Shown one piece after another: positions 11,346 through 24,500 of a DNA stretch of 64,000 nucleotides. This DNA is from Pisaster brevispinus (lineage: Eukaryota > Echinodermata > Asteroidea > Forcipulatida > Asteriidae). The notes beneath the pieces were generated by a model. The model was not told where the DNA came from. It saw nothing but the letters and a program-made list of their open reading frames with translations, and ran no database searches. Every line of letters starts with the position of its first letter. Within the stretch, counting starts at the first letter, position 1. The position numbers and the translations under genes were made by a program. The stretch spans positions 1,426,001-1,490,000 of the forward strand of contig JAMKCF010000014.1 in the NCBI GenBank assembly GCA_023634235.1, read 5' to 3'.

Positions 11346-13440
11346 TTGTAGAAAAGCAGATAATTCAGTAATTATTTTAAATGTCCAAATAGTGTAAACT
11401 AGCTTGATTAAAAAAGAAGAAGAAAACAAATGTATAAAACTACAAATAATAAATGTCTCAAGGTTGAGAATCGTTTAAATGGCAAAAACAAGAAATGAAT
11501 GAAATCCGGAAGGTCGTGAACTTCCATCTAGATTAGCACTAAGCACGCAAAGAACGTAACGCCGCAAATTGATACAGCTTAACGGCCGTTAAGACAGATA
11601 AGCTCTTCCACTGTCGTTAATGTACTAAGCATAAAGCCGATTTCTATGAGATCAAGCAATTTCATGATCTACCATGGACCCTGGTACTCAACGCGAAACA
11701 CCACAAACTGCAAATTTCCCATGAAATGAGAGGGGGAGGGAGAAAATACAAGCAGTTTGGACTGCGAAGTAAATATTGACTTAATTTTGCGGTTCCGATA
11801 AAACGGAACCCGCTATGTGTTTGTACTCGCTCTGATAACCTATCGACAGATGGCTCTACCCCGGTGAGACACTCCAAATCCTCCACGCTCCTTCGACCTT
11901 CGTTTCTAAGCGATTTTCATTTGTCATTACCAAATGCCACTCCAACGAGCCAATTATAATTTAAAGTGGAGCACGCACCTTGTGGAAATTGACTTCATCG
12001 CTAATTCAGACCTCAATGTTATTATGACGGGCACCGATTTCTTTCTTTCCTGAAATGTTCCCCAAAAGATTGCGATGAACAACTTAAGGAACGTGACAAT
12101 GCGTCAAGGATGAGTGCGTAATCCATGTAAATATTACCAAACCTATGTTTGCTGTTAAACAATTCAATCTTTAGATTGTTGACGTTGCATTTTTGTAGAA
12201 GGAGAATCAAAACGGGATGTAAGGGTTCCAGTTCAGGGTTCGTTATGTTAATATTGCGTCGTGCGCGTTTGAGAGAAAGAAACGCGCTGCCCCCTCCCCG
12301 TCACCCGTTTGAATGGTTTTGTTTTTATAGTGTTTTTAATATTGAGTACCTTCTTTACTTTTACAGAGTGATGAGATTTGACGAAAGTGAAACTTTCAGA
12401 TAATTGTCTTGCAGTACTTGTCAAGACTCAGAATCTCCCAGGTGTTAGAATTCAGCTTTGCAGACTCTGTGTACGTCAAAAAGACAAAACTACACAGTTG
12501 GACACAATGTGGACTAGTTCTTTCACTTCTCTAAAGACAATTTTGAAGGCTCAGGAGGTTTGAGAAAATCCCGAAATCAGGAAAATAGTTATAATTTGAT
12601 GTGAAAAGGTGACAAAGTACAAGTACTTCAAACTTTCATAAAAACCTGTTTATAAATCACACTTATTATTATTCTATATTTCATTTTTTTTTAATTTTTT
12701 TTTTTAAGTTTTGTATTTTTTAGTTTTAATATAGGTTACTCTCTACAGATGTGGTTGTCATTTATTTCGAACTCGGTGTGAAAATATGAACACAATCAGA
12801 TAGCATGTGTCACGGGAAAATGGAACCGGCGTGGTACACCTCCCCCAAGCTAATAATATCCTGTAAACATGTGTTTCCAATCGATCAATCGGTGAATCTT
12901 CCTTCCCTCCACGTCTCCTATGAATGAACATTTCCTAAATACAATCCCGCTTGCTCATGTTAGGAGTCCCAGGGCATGTCTAGTCTTTCCTGATCACTCA
13001 ACTTAATTTAGCTTCTTCTTCTTTTTTTTTGCGGTCTATCCTAAAGACAGGTGCATGTCGTTGACTTTAGAAACAGCGTACATGGGTTTGGTAATTATCT
13101 AAACAGTAAAACTGATTGATTCAATCTCAAAGCTCACTGATTATAAAGTTCGAATGAGCGCAAGTCCTCAAGGGAAGGAAACCCGTCTGAAACACCGTCC
13201 AAGTCAAGAAATTAGCATTTTGAAGACATCGACGTCCAAATACAAAAAAAAATCGCTGACTTCGATTGTGATTAAACAAATTTATTATTTCTGGAGGGTC
13301 TTGCTTCAGATCCAACCAATGTTGAATAAGATACCGGTCAATATCCAACCCCCCCCCCCCCCCTTCACACCCACCAGCTCTGTGCTGTTGCAGACACTCC
13401 AAGGATATTCCTTTGTTCTGTACAATGAAGGAAAATCCTT
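11346..13440. other. No gene recognised
   Basis: I see no conserved protein segment on either strand. The short ORFs at 11662-11886, 12022-12210, 12149-12403, 12378-12563 and 13127-13510 show no family motif and overlap one another on opposite strands. A poly-C tract lies at about 13350-13363. Confidence 0.5.
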
Positions 13441-13447
13441 TATTCAA

Positions 13448-13560
13448 CACTGTAAAAAGCACTGTGTGGACGACGTGTGTAAGTCCACATAGTGTTTCAA
13501 GTCCCTTCATTAAGTGGACCTACTTTGTTCTCAGTGGACCTATTTTGTCCACTCTTCGTA
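13448..13560. repeat. GTGGAC-word cluster with hairpin
   Basis: CACTGTAAAAAG is followed by CACTGTGTGGAC, an 11-base spacer and its near-complement GTCCACATAGTG, which gives a stem of about 11 paired bases. Three more GTGGAC or GTCCAC words follow by 13554. The opening CACTGTAAAAAG resembles the end of the element at 43-1725, so this may be a remnant of a related element. Confidence 0.45.
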
Positions 13561-14399
13561 TATCGTTAAAACTACCACATACTTTCACGTCTACACGGCA
13601 CCGAACAAAGCCAACTTTCGCAGCTTATTAGGCAAGACAATAAACAGTTCTTATTAGTGATTTTCTGCTATAAGAAAAGAAAGCAGGAAACCACTTACAA
13701 ACTATATAAAATGACGTGGTATTGTGGTTGGTAACCTTATTCTGGTAAACGAAATTGCGCTTGAGATTGGTCCTTATAAATGGCGGCGAGTTGACCTAAA
13801 GTAATGCAGTTCAGTCGTCCCGTGTAGTGGGTGTTTTTGTTGATGCTGTATGTGACAACTGGGTTTCATGACCCTACAAGTCCCCCTTCCTAAACCACAT
13901 TGTGTGGAAATGTAACAAGGGGGAGGGCCATGTCGCCCTGGGGGTTCAATATGGCATTCCATCTAGTTACCAAAATCATCCCTCTGTAACCTCCCGAGTG
14001 TCGTACTCAGTTTGTAAACACGTCCGGGGTTTGTCCTCTCTAGAGCTCCAATTGGAGCCGGTCGGCTCGGGGGTCCTTGTAGGCACTCGATGCCCCCGGA
14101 AGAATGCTTGATCATCGCGCCAATTATGTCGCGATCATCTTTGAAGTCGTTGCGCGTTCATCATAAACATGTCATCTTTCTCTCGTGGGGCGAAGGGGTG
14201 ACACTTGGGAAAGTCAGACGTGCTTCGTTTTGTTCGGAATCCTGATCAGTGGCTTCCTATTCCAGAGGAATTATCCACATGTTCAATTCTTTACCGCCGT
14301 AATGTTCTTTGGCCGATCGTGTTTTTTTGGAGTGAAATTTCCATCACGGAATGACGAAAACATTCTGCAAACATTTTCAATGTGTATTTTTCGATAAGC
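13561..14399. other. No gene recognised
   Basis: There are two AATTGGAGCC/TCCAATTGG-type short palindromes near 14046 and several short ORFs without motifs. Nothing else is supported. Confidence 0.45.
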
Positions 14400-14590
14400 C
14401 TCCCAGGTCATCCAAAAGTGCCAGACCATTATTTAACTGGGCCAGTCGTTCTCATTTCATGGAGGGTTAAACTGACCTGTAAAGCAGGGTCAAATTGCAG
14501 TTGAGATGCAGATGAAAATGACCGGGAATTGTTTTCCTCATATTCAGGAAAATTGACACAGCATCGGGTCAAAATAATTACGCAGTTATA
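14400..14590. repeat. GGGTCA/TGACC-rich dispersed repeat, locus 3 (decayed)
   Basis: CCCAGGTCATCC, CTGACCTG, GGGTCAAATTG, TGACCGGG and CGGGTCAAAATAATT occur within 190 bp. The word density is lower than at 11102-11345, consistent with an older copy. Confidence 0.4.
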
Positions 14591-17349
14591 ATTCATTTGA
14601 TGCCAACAGACTCAATTTCCATTTTAAATTACGTTAGTTTTATTATATAATTCCTGATATAAAAAAAAAAATCTGATTTGTTTTTAATAAGATAGTTCAT
14701 ATATAATTTATAATACTTCTTTTCGCTGACTGAACACCCCCTTTTTGTGCGCCTCTAAAAACGTTTTTTTTTAGCCTATACGTAAGCCAAAGTACTTTTC
14801 CAGCCAATAAAGACGGGGAAAATGGCAAGTGTATCAATTTAACGCTGTACTTACAACCAATTAGTATCAATCGTATATCATATTTTATTACTTTAGTCCA
14901 CCGAGGCGCCCGCCATACAGATGGAAACCGGTATTTCGACCTCAATCAATTGGATGCGAAATTTCCAATAAACCTTGCGCAAAGTAGCTGGCTGCGTATG
15001 GTGTGGCGAAGACAGGGGAGATGGTAGCTCTATATTGAAATTGGCATTATACTGACTACCTCCATGTTAGCACTGAGAGGCGAAATACCTTGACAGGTTA
15101 TCGAAGCAGGTGGCACCTAAGACTAATTGATTAGCTACATCATTAAATTAATTGGCCGTCCCTGTACGGCGGTGAGTAGGCTGAATATCCAAGGGGCGAA
15201 AAGACGAATGGCCGTCACGACGATCGTGTAAACCAATGTACACAAATAATGTCCGCCCATAAGAGCCGTGTGCACGTTCCATATTTTCTTTTTCTTTATT
15301 AGTCAATAAGGGTGGCAATATAAATTCAATTGCTGTTTTGGGGGCATTTACTCAAGGACTCTGTGTTGTGAGTTCCAGAGGCATCCAACCAACCAAGAGA
15401 CATGCATGTCATTTCTATAACGATCCAACTAGCAACGCATTGTTTATTTCAAAGAATTTGTTGTTTTTTCAATGAATTTCGCCTGTTGGGAGTTACGACT
15501 CGGACAAAAAGTATACTAGTATTTATCTTATTTATTTGTTGTATTTAACATTCGTTTATTTATTAATTTTTCTTCTTTAAAACCGGTGGAGAGACTTTCA
15601 AGCAAACCCCTATCCACATTTAAAAAGGGAGAGGGGCGGAGTTGGGAATGGTTGGCAAACAAATGATTAGAAATATATATATCACTATATACTGATGCTC
15701 ATGAAATGCATTAACAAATAATATATATATATAATACAAGTGTAGACTAGTGTCAGATTATACCACTAAAATCTGAATACACATAGGTTGGACAGCACAC
15801 GCAGTTTTACTTAAATTTTAACAATACTCTCTACAACATTCATGTTTTAGAACCCCCTTCAGATTATGAAGTCACAGAATGTGCGAGACTTACCTTAGAG
15901 CAGTTAGTTCTTCTCGGCAGACACTTCCTGTCTCCAGTTGCAACTGCGGCTGAACTATCAATTAGGTCCTTTTAATCACATCGGAAATATTCCACTTCAG
16001 ACAGTAACACCTTGTAACATGATATCATTGTTCATCGCAGGTATCGTCTAACCGCTGGTGATTGATAGCCGAGCTAGCCGCTTTTACCAATCGGGAACCG
16101 GGCACACGCTCAAAAGAAAAAAAGTACACAACCGTTATCTGTGTTCCCTCGACGATAACGAAACGGTGGGCTATTCAACCCAGTGGTTGCATCACACTAT
16201 TCACACGGACACACAAATGCGGAGCTGTAGCCTTTACTTTAAAAGCATGTCACCTGAAATAACCACGGCTTGATGAGAACACGCGGGGACTCCAAACTTC
16301 AACCGTGATCCAGCAGCCTCTGCCAACCGCGAAATATGAGGATTCTCCGGCAGCGCAAACTGGAATTCATCGCGCGAGGGGGAAAAAAAAACCAGCGTGC
16401 CGTTCCCTGTGACTCCGGACGGTGATCTACTCGAATTGAACGTTCGTTGAACGTGCCGGGAGGTTCGTGACCTTTACCTTTGCGAGAGGGCCCGTCTGTG
16501 AAACTCGAAGCGTTATTTGTCAGGTCACCCAAATAACATGACGTGTACCTTTATTTAATACCCGGGGGGGGGGGGGAGCCAATGCTCGCGCACGCAATTT
16601 TAAAGGGGGGTTGTAGCGCGTACCAGCTTGCAACAGAATTAGTTTGAACAAAATATCTGGAGGCTCCTTTTTATCTGGTTTTATATTCGATGTAAATGTT
16701 TTTAAAGTGTTGTTTGTATGTTTACATTTATAATATTTGTTTATAACTGGGTGAAACTGCGACTTCAATTCCCTGGAATGTACGGTGACGAGCTTTAAAA
16801 GAAAATACAAAATACAAATTTAGTTGTACACGTGACTCTTTTCTTTTGTCTGATAAATAAATAACTTACGACCGAATAAATTGGAATCAATTTCTGGAAG
16901 GAGAAAAAAACTTGCTTATTTTAGTCTTTTTGATTTGCTTTAATTGATATTGCAGATTCTGAAACATGGCCTATCTCGTGTCAAACACAAGGTTGGTAGC
17001 AAATCACTTTGCTGTTCATTTGTCTGACCCCCTTTGGTTAATTTTAGAATCGGTATTATTACTGATCCTACACATGGAGAACTAGACATTAGAAAGTCTA
17101 GACACTAGAAAGTGGCAGCACTAGACCATGTGTAATAATTTTGGCGACCTTGTGCATTCCAGGTCATTTACTGGCAGGCATGATGCAGCACTTGTCACTA
17201 TGACACAATACTTGTAAGTTTGAGATGTGCACTATGCTTTGTTAGGTGCAAATCTCCATACAACTCATGATACTCTTACATTGGGCTGTGTGCAATTTGT
17301 GCCTGTAATAAGTCCAAGGCTCTGTGGATCAAATTGTTCTATTACAGCA
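14591..17349. other. No gene recognised
   Basis: This stretch is mostly unique sequence, with an AT dinucleotide run near 15720 and a poly-G tract at about 16564-16576. ORFs at 16058-16273, 16299-16532 and 16520-16810 carry no recognisable domain. Downstream enhancers for Wnt11 could lie here, but nothing in the sequence shows it. Confidence 0.4.
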
Positions 17350-17563
17350 TCATGGCCCATTCATAGGCTGCTTTGAGTAAAAAACAAAACAAACCCCCCC
17401 CCCCCACCTTACACATACAACTTTCAGCTAAGCAAGGCTGATTACCAGGTCTCAGATTGTGCACAAACATCGTTGTGGCTGGTACTTTGCTTAGACCATT
17501 CTGGTAAAAGTAATTTTCTTGTGCTCTTCTACTTTTTGTGCTTAAGTATGATTGAGCCCTGGT
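17350..17563. mobile_element. Decayed MITE related to the GGGCCC family
   Basis: The left side, ATGGCCCATTCATAGGCTGC, resembles the GGGCCCAATTTCATAGAGCTGC-type ends of the elements at 45613 and 51828. The interior has TTTGCTTAGACCATTCTGG and TTTTTGTGCTTAAGTAT phrases. Ends are diverged and the limits are approximate. Confidence 0.35.
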
Positions 17564-18770
17564 ACCATCCCTTTCAATTAGGCTAATGTATGAAAACCAG
17601 GCGCATCTCCCGAAAGTTGATACTTTCTGCAACACTCCCGACAATATGCTTGCAATTTACTTTCGTCTGAAGTGAAAATACGCGTTTCCTCTATAATCAG
17701 CCCTCCTACCTCTAGCGTGCTCAAACCTTTACTTGTTGGCCACAATGCGTCCCAACAGACTCTCCACCTGATGACGCATGATATAAGCTTGAGTTTTATC
17801 AAGAGACGTTCTGTCATTCAAAATGTTGTCAAGTTTAAAGGGGAGGTCGTCCACATGGGCGTTACTTTAAGCTGTAACTCTCAAGAATCTTTGGGTGAGA
17901 TTGCCGTGGTTCCAGAAAATATTCCCGCGTGTTTAAATTTATTCAGACTGTCTGACTTTTCCAAATCATGTCTATAATATTTTTGTATAATCTTTGCATA
18001 ATTTTATATTCAGTTCATTGTTTCGAACAGTAGTCTTGAACAATTTCATAACAGACTTGGAAATACCAGAAATGGGAGAAGTAATTTACATTTGATGAAT
18101 TTCTCAACACCGAGTATGTGTAACAAGTTACTTTTATCAAGTAGTTATAAGTTGTTAAAGTTTATAATATTTTTTTCCAAATGTCAATCAGTACCTGAAT
18201 AGTAAACCCAACAACACAACCCCGTATAAGAACTTAAGGTCTACGCTACCCAACGATCCAACTCTACTCGCAGCAGCCAATAGATCAGAAACTCTACACC
18301 ACTGGCGGAAATTAAATCACTTTAAATTCTAATCATGTCAACTCTGGAAAATTAAACAAATATTTCCTTGCCGAAGCAATTTCCTTGAAGGAAATATTGA
18401 AACTACGCGACCTTAGAGAGTGTTCCTTTTGGAAATTGTTGTTTGCGCTATTCCCCTGCGACCTATATATTTATGTCAGTAAACGGGGAGTCGTTTCACC
18501 GCGCTGTTTTCTTTGGGGGCAATGGCTGTCATAACTTTGCAGCAGAGAGGTGTTTCTGTACACATGTGGGATTCAAAACAATCATGAACCACTCGAAGCA
18601 ATCTGATTCCTTTTTTACAAGTTCTTGGCGAAGGGTCTCGGAAATTTACTTGTGTTTATTTGTGTGTAAAAATTGCATGCCCTATAAGCACAGATACATG
18701 TGATTGATGTACCGTGTGTTGTAAAAACCCACCGTAGTGTGGCCAAGAAAAGAGGGTTTATGTCGAGGCG

Positions 18771-18806
<36 letters not shown>

Positions 18807-20160
18807 TGGTGTTTTGGTGTTTTCTTCTTCTTCTTTCTTTCTTTCTTTACTAACACGACGGGCCCTCGCAAAATCAAATTACGCCCTCTGCGATCAAAAA
18901 GGGGTCTACCCTCCTTTCTACAATACAACACGTCATTAGGGTTTTTTTTTAAATTAAACTTGTTTTTTTCTCATTTTTTATCCGCAAAAGGATTGCATTT
19001 TACCTATTTAAAAATGAAAGGCCACAACACAATTGTGTTGCCGCCCACAGGCAGCTGAAGTTGAAGAGTTTACGAATGACCCAAAATAAAACCTGTTGAT
19101 CTTTTTGATTGGTATTGCTTTTGTTATGTTTATTAATTCATTCACTTGTTTTATAGACAGAAAAAATGTAATCTGGGTAGGCCTACTACTTTTTAAAATG
19201 AATGTTGTTGTTGTTGTTTTTTTCTCTCTTCTTCTTCTTCTTTCTTTTCTTTTGAATTCCACATGTGAATTGGCGCAGTTTAGTTTTCCCCACCTGGCCC
19301 CCTCCCCGCCCTCCACATTGCAAAACTCTCTTCCAGTTAAACAACTCTGTAATTTTGTTCTGCGGTGTTTATTTCTGTTATGTTGCCAGGACCCACTTGT
19401 TCTCACGACGACGTCCATCACAAGTTATTTTTGGGGTATGCAGGGAGTATGTTTTGGCGCGGTAACAAGCCCCTGTCCCCCGGGGCACCCAGTCAAACAA
19501 CAACTTACCCTTTACACCTATGGAACCTAAGTGGGTTATCAAGACTAAATGGCACTTCGACCCCACGGTCATGAAACACTGTTGGAACTCGATATGGGGA
19601 ACAAGCTTGTATTTTAGGCGGGAAGGCCAGGAACATGACCTATCAATGTGTGGCGGTTAAGTGCGATTGCATGTGGAACCGTGACATGCTCACGCGACAC
19701 TGTTACCATGCATTATGGTGCTCGATTTGTGGCACGGTGTTACCCTCCCCACTATTGTGTCTTCATTTAGTTCTGGAAACCACGTGAATTCTTTAGAGGA
19801 TTTTAGGAGGTACTTCTGTACACGAGGACAAGAGTGTGACCGTTTAAAAAATTATTTATTTCGTTATTTGTTTTATTTTATTTATTTAATTAACTATTGT
19901 TTTTTGCATTTATTTATTTATTTATTTATTTATTTATTCATTTATTTTTTTAATTTTACTTTTTTATTTTTTTATTTTTTATGTATTTATTTTCATTTAT
20001 TTATTTATTTATTTATTCATTTATTTATCTATTTATCTGTTTATTTATTTATATTTATATATTGGCTATATTTTCCCGTTTTTTTCTGGATACTCTCCCT
20101 TAATCCTTTGCTCCTCTTTTTGCTATAAATGGATATGTTTGTGTTTGTTCTTGTTTATGC
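17564..20160. other. No gene recognised; simple repeats
   Basis: The stretch contains (TTG)n with (TTC)n at 18768-18845, another TTG/TTC run near 19205-19245, and a long TTTA repeat at about 19905-20055. ORFs here (101 aa at 17672, 137 aa at 19008 on minus, 144 aa at 19096, 137 aa at 19715) are largely translations of these simple repeats. Confidence 0.5.
19905..20055. repeat. (TTTA)n microsatellite, interrupted
   Basis: TTTA and ATTTATTT units dominate about 150 bp with occasional C or G interruptions. Confidence 0.9.
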
Positions 20161-20219
20161 CTCTGACGAAGGTCCGGATTGGATCGAAAGCTAAGGCCAT
20201 CCCCCCTACTAATTTTATA

Positions 20220-20282
20220 TATATATGGTTCAAGTCCCGCTCCAGTCAATTTTTCTTTGTTCAAACCCGAACTATTTAAATA
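20220..20282 (+). mobile_element. 3' fragment of SINE family A
   Basis: GGTTCAAGTCCCGCTCCAGT and the following CAATTTTTCTTTGTTCAAAC match the B box and 3' end of the SINE copies at 38512 and 43318. The A-box half is missing. An (AT)n then (ATT)n run follows at 20322-20363. Confidence 0.75.
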
Positions 20283-20699
20283 AAATTTCCCAGTCAGTTT
20301 CCCTTGTGGTTCATGACTAGCTATATATATATATATATATATATTATTATTATTATTATTATTTTTTTTTTTTTTTGGGGGGGGGATCTGCTACATATCG
20401 GGCACGACCTTGAGCAAGGGGGTTGTTGGTGAATCCGCATAGTTCACAGATCACGGGCCAGCTTTGACGGTGGTAACCAGATCGAGTCAAGAATTATGTC
20501 CCGACTCCGTCCAGTCATTAGAGACTCCCCTTCATGCAAATCAAGACAGTGGTTCAAAAGATTAGATCCCTTTATTATTAGGAAGAAGCAACGAACAATC
20601 ATTCCCCATATCAATCATGTTTAATTTGGTCAAACCAAAGAGAGTAAGGATCAAAGAGTAAACACCAGCTAACAGGTGGTACAACAACATCAATAAGAC

Positions 20700-20890
20700 A
20701 TGGGTCAACTGATCCTAAAAAGAGTCGGCGTAGGCCATTGACGAACTAGTTCCATGACCCGTTTTCCGGGTCAGCAACATGTTTTTGAAACGTATTCCGG
20801 GTCACGGTGATCCTTAAACGTGTCATGCTGACCCGGAATTCTGTACAGCCCACACGTACCCTTCTCCGGTTCAAATCTGGCCCGGGACTT
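20700..20890. repeat. GGGTCA/TGACCC-rich dispersed repeat, locus 4
   Basis: ATGGGTCAACTG, TGACCCGTTTTCCGGGTCAG, TTCCGGGTCACGG and CTGACCCGGAATT occur within 190 bp, in both orientations, as at 11102-11345. Confidence 0.5.
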
Positions 20891-21528
20891 CGAGGTCTGT
20901 ACAAAACGGCACATGAGAATATAAAAAAATAAAGAAAAATATAGATTTATGAACAGGTGTTCAATTTACTAAAAGAGATCACTATTCAACAAGGCGTTTA
21001 TCATACATAGAAAGTTGTCTAAATATATATATATATTTACGAAAAAGTACACATTTATGGTTCATGTGAAAGTTAACTGAAGCATTGGTTATAGCATTAT
21101 TGTTTGCTCTTATGTACAATTATATAACGGGAGACTATAATAGGCGTAGCAAAAAAGATCTGGATTTCAACTGAATCAAAGCTTGAAATTTAATGTGAAA
21201 GTTTCAAGCGAGGCCGATGCCAGTGGTTTCAGTTCCGGTCGTTCAACTTGTGTGCAATTAAGCAAGACAGTCAACTTTAATGGCTTCCCTTCACCCTGGA
21301 GTAAATGGGTACATGTGACGGCAGAGTTGATTCATGTGATTGATTTAGCTTGATGGGCTACATAGTTGGCAGCGCAGGCTTTATACTCCCAAGGGAACTG
21401 GGACAGTTTATGGAATGATGGCTCAGTGACCGGCCAGGGGTAATAATGTTTGAGCGTCAAGAGCGTCACTGGGTGACGGATTTGAGCGTCATACAAGAAG
21501 CCACCATTCTTAAAGTTTCGTTTCCAGA
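20891..21528. other. 3' flank and likely 3' UTR of the Wnt11 gene
   Basis: On the minus strand this follows the Wnt11 stop codon. A minus-strand AATAAA candidate lies near 20572-20577, about 950 bases past the stop, but no site can be assigned. The ORF at 21332-21610 on the minus strand is a frame shadow of the last Wnt exon plus UTR. Confidence 0.35.
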
Positions 21529-24500
21529 CTACAGGCAGACAAATTGTTCCACTGTTTGCGTGCACTCGTCGCACGTGACGTAACAACACCAATTGTATTT
21601 GCATCGACACTGCTCAGTGACCTCTGACACGAGCCTTTCGTAACCTCTGCCGCAACACATCAGTTCACAGCCTTCGCTGCGAGGGGAAGTTCTGTTGCAA
21701 GTTCTATAACAAGAATAAGATAAGTCATTGGTTAACTATTAATGGTGTATTAATTTGGCTGGCGGGGCTGCATACTTCTCAGGAGCTGAGATGGGTGCGG
21801 AAATTCCACATGGAAAATGGGTGTAATGTTATTATAAGATGCTATGCCTTATTGGTTTATACCATAGAGCAAGGACCATGGTTTATACGCCTCCTTTTTG
21901 CGACAACTTGAAGAATCCCCCCGTGTGTTTATCGTTAGTCAAATTCAGTGCATCGTTCTGTAGTACTTATAATTATATACGGTATAAACTATATGTTTTA
22001 CTGCAACGAACAAATCCTTCCTTCATGATTTTGTATTTTACTTCATTTCTGTAAGTTTGATTTTCATTCGAAATTCAATTTGTGAATAGTTACCTTCCAC
22101 GTGTGCCGTACGACCCATATTTGACGTTCTGCCTGCAGTAGTCTGGTGAAGGGTTCAAGAAGATGAGGTCAAACAGAGTGTAGTTCTTACGCTGGGGATC
22201 TCTAGGGACTAGTTCCCGCCTCACCACCGTCCGGCGGTATGATACCTCCGTTGCACCTGAGTACTTCCGCTTGAGCGCCAACCCTGTGGGTAAGAGCGAG
22301 ACATGGTTGGTTCGAGTTCTATAATATATGCTACTTACAGTACCTGATTTTATTTTGACTGCTGAGGCCACAGCGGAGACATTTTGCCACTGGCTGTCAT
22401 TCAAGAGGACCCTGAAGGTAACTCATAAAGGAACGCAAGAGGACACTCAGTGAATGTAAAATGGTAGGCAGTATTACCGAGGCCACCTTGGAGACATTTT
22501 GACACTCTCACGCAAGAGGAGCCAAGGAAAATATTGCAGGAACACAAAGACAACACTCAAGAAATGTAAATGGTAGGCAGTAAGATACTGACTGAGGAGG
22601 CCACCGTGGAGACATTTTGCCACTCTCATGCAAGAGGAACCAAGGTAAATCATGCATGAACACAAACAACACTCAAGGAATGCAAAATGGTAGGCAACTA
22701 GCACATACGATGGAGATGACCTTTTCCTTGTCATTATTGACTGTGCGAGTGATTGGTGTAGCAACATGTCATCCAGTGGCTTCAGTGTGAGGGTATAATC
22801 ACGTTATCCAGTTAGAGATAAGTGGTTTACGGATGAGGCTTGGCAGGCACCAGACCGTACTGGATAAACCGAGTGTGCACGCTAAGAATGGACATTTCAT
22901 GGATAATGTAAATTGCTCATCTCGCGCGCGCACTGATAAAACCACTGGTTGGCAATTGCAAATGGGGGGAACATGGCGCCTTTTTGCATGGGGCCAATAC
23001 TGTCTGAACATGAATGAATATAGTAGCATAATTCCATTGGAAAGGGTAATAATGCGCAAAACACCCGCCATACCCCTGTTGATGAGAACGGCCCGATATT
23101 ATACACACGTACATTGTACATAAACTTCCCAATCTAACATCACTGCAGACTGTAAGTTACTTGATGGTATATGATGGTATATGAATTACACCCCTCGAAT
23201 TGTTCACAAGATGTTGGGACTTACTACTGTAAGAAGCCTAACAATGATACCCCCCTCGTCTGCATCACTGTACTCTTATTTAAGTGGACATGTTCAACAT
23301 CCCCTTCTCTAGACAACTTTACCTCATAGTCGGACTGGGTTAACAGTATGAGCTTACATAATGTCGTTTATTGACCAATGGAGTCCCTCAATTATTTTAT
23401 GATGTTTAGTGATAACGATTTATTGTTGCGGTCGTTGTCGTCGCCACATAACCATTTCGTAACGTTAGAGGGCGTACCTACGACGGAGATGTTGGGGAGG
23501 GACTGCCAGCAAGTCTTGAGGTTGCACGAACCGGATACTCCGTGGCATTTACACCGCCTCTTCACACTCGATTCTATTAACTGGAAAGCATAGAAGAGAA
23601 CAAAAGAAGAAGATATAATACTGGGTTTTTTTCTTCGGATACTCAAAATGTGGACACCGTTGTAACATGATACCCATAGAAACACAACCAGAACATTGTG
23701 CTTGATATTCATCTGTCAGAGCTGTGTATCGAGAGAGTTGTGACAACTTGCGATTAAAAACCATTTTTTAGTCAAACAAAACAAAACAAAAACACAAGTG
23801 CACAAGGGTGCCAGACTAAACTGCACAATGGGGTGTGCCACATTTTAGGCCGAAAAGGCGTCCAGCAACCATGTGACCATTGAAAGCTGGGTTCCTCCAT
23901 AGTCACAAATCACAGCGCTGGCTTGTGTGTTCTTCTTACGCCCCCTTTGTTAGCAAACAACCATGTGACCAAATGTGTGTGACATACATGTTTTAGCAGA
24001 TTGTTAGCTCGACCAGAATTGATAAAACAGCAATTTGCCATACAGCAAAAACAATGGCTGCACGCCCAGTTTCCCCAGGGGTGACTTGCACACAGATATT
24101 GGGCAATCTCAGGGGTTGTTGGCCGAGTCCCTAAATAAGAATGGTTATATGTTGGCAAACGTAACCAGTTCATTGGTTTGAACAAAATAAACATTGATCA
24201 CTCTCATGAGTGACTGTATTAAGTCAAAGAAAGTTTTAATAAAACGGACTTACTTTTATGCCAGCTCCGTTGTTATGCAGATTCATTCGAGACTTTGGAT
24301 TGTCTCTGTTCTTATTGGTCAATAGAGGGCCGTTTGCAAACCTGCCAGTGAACTCAACAGCATAGTCTACATTGTCGCTGCAGCCGCCCCAGCGGAATGT
24401 CTCCCGTGCGTCGTTAGGGGGCGCATCTTCGCTGTCCCCGAACGGCAGCTGCCCGCAGCCGCATCGTGACAAGACACCAGCGCTGCAAGAGATTGCAAGT

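Noticed and set aside
13127..13510. 127-aa minus ORF and 112-aa plus ORF overlapping
   Set aside because: Both span a poly-C/G tract and the GTGGAC hairpin, and neither shows a domain or splice signals.
19096..20128. ORFs of 137-144 aa rich in Leu, Phe and Val
   Set aside because: They translate TTG, TTC and TTTA simple repeats and have no conserved features.
22474..22767. 97-aa minus ORF in the Wnt11 intron
   Set aside because: It is a translation of the 118-bp tandem repeat.
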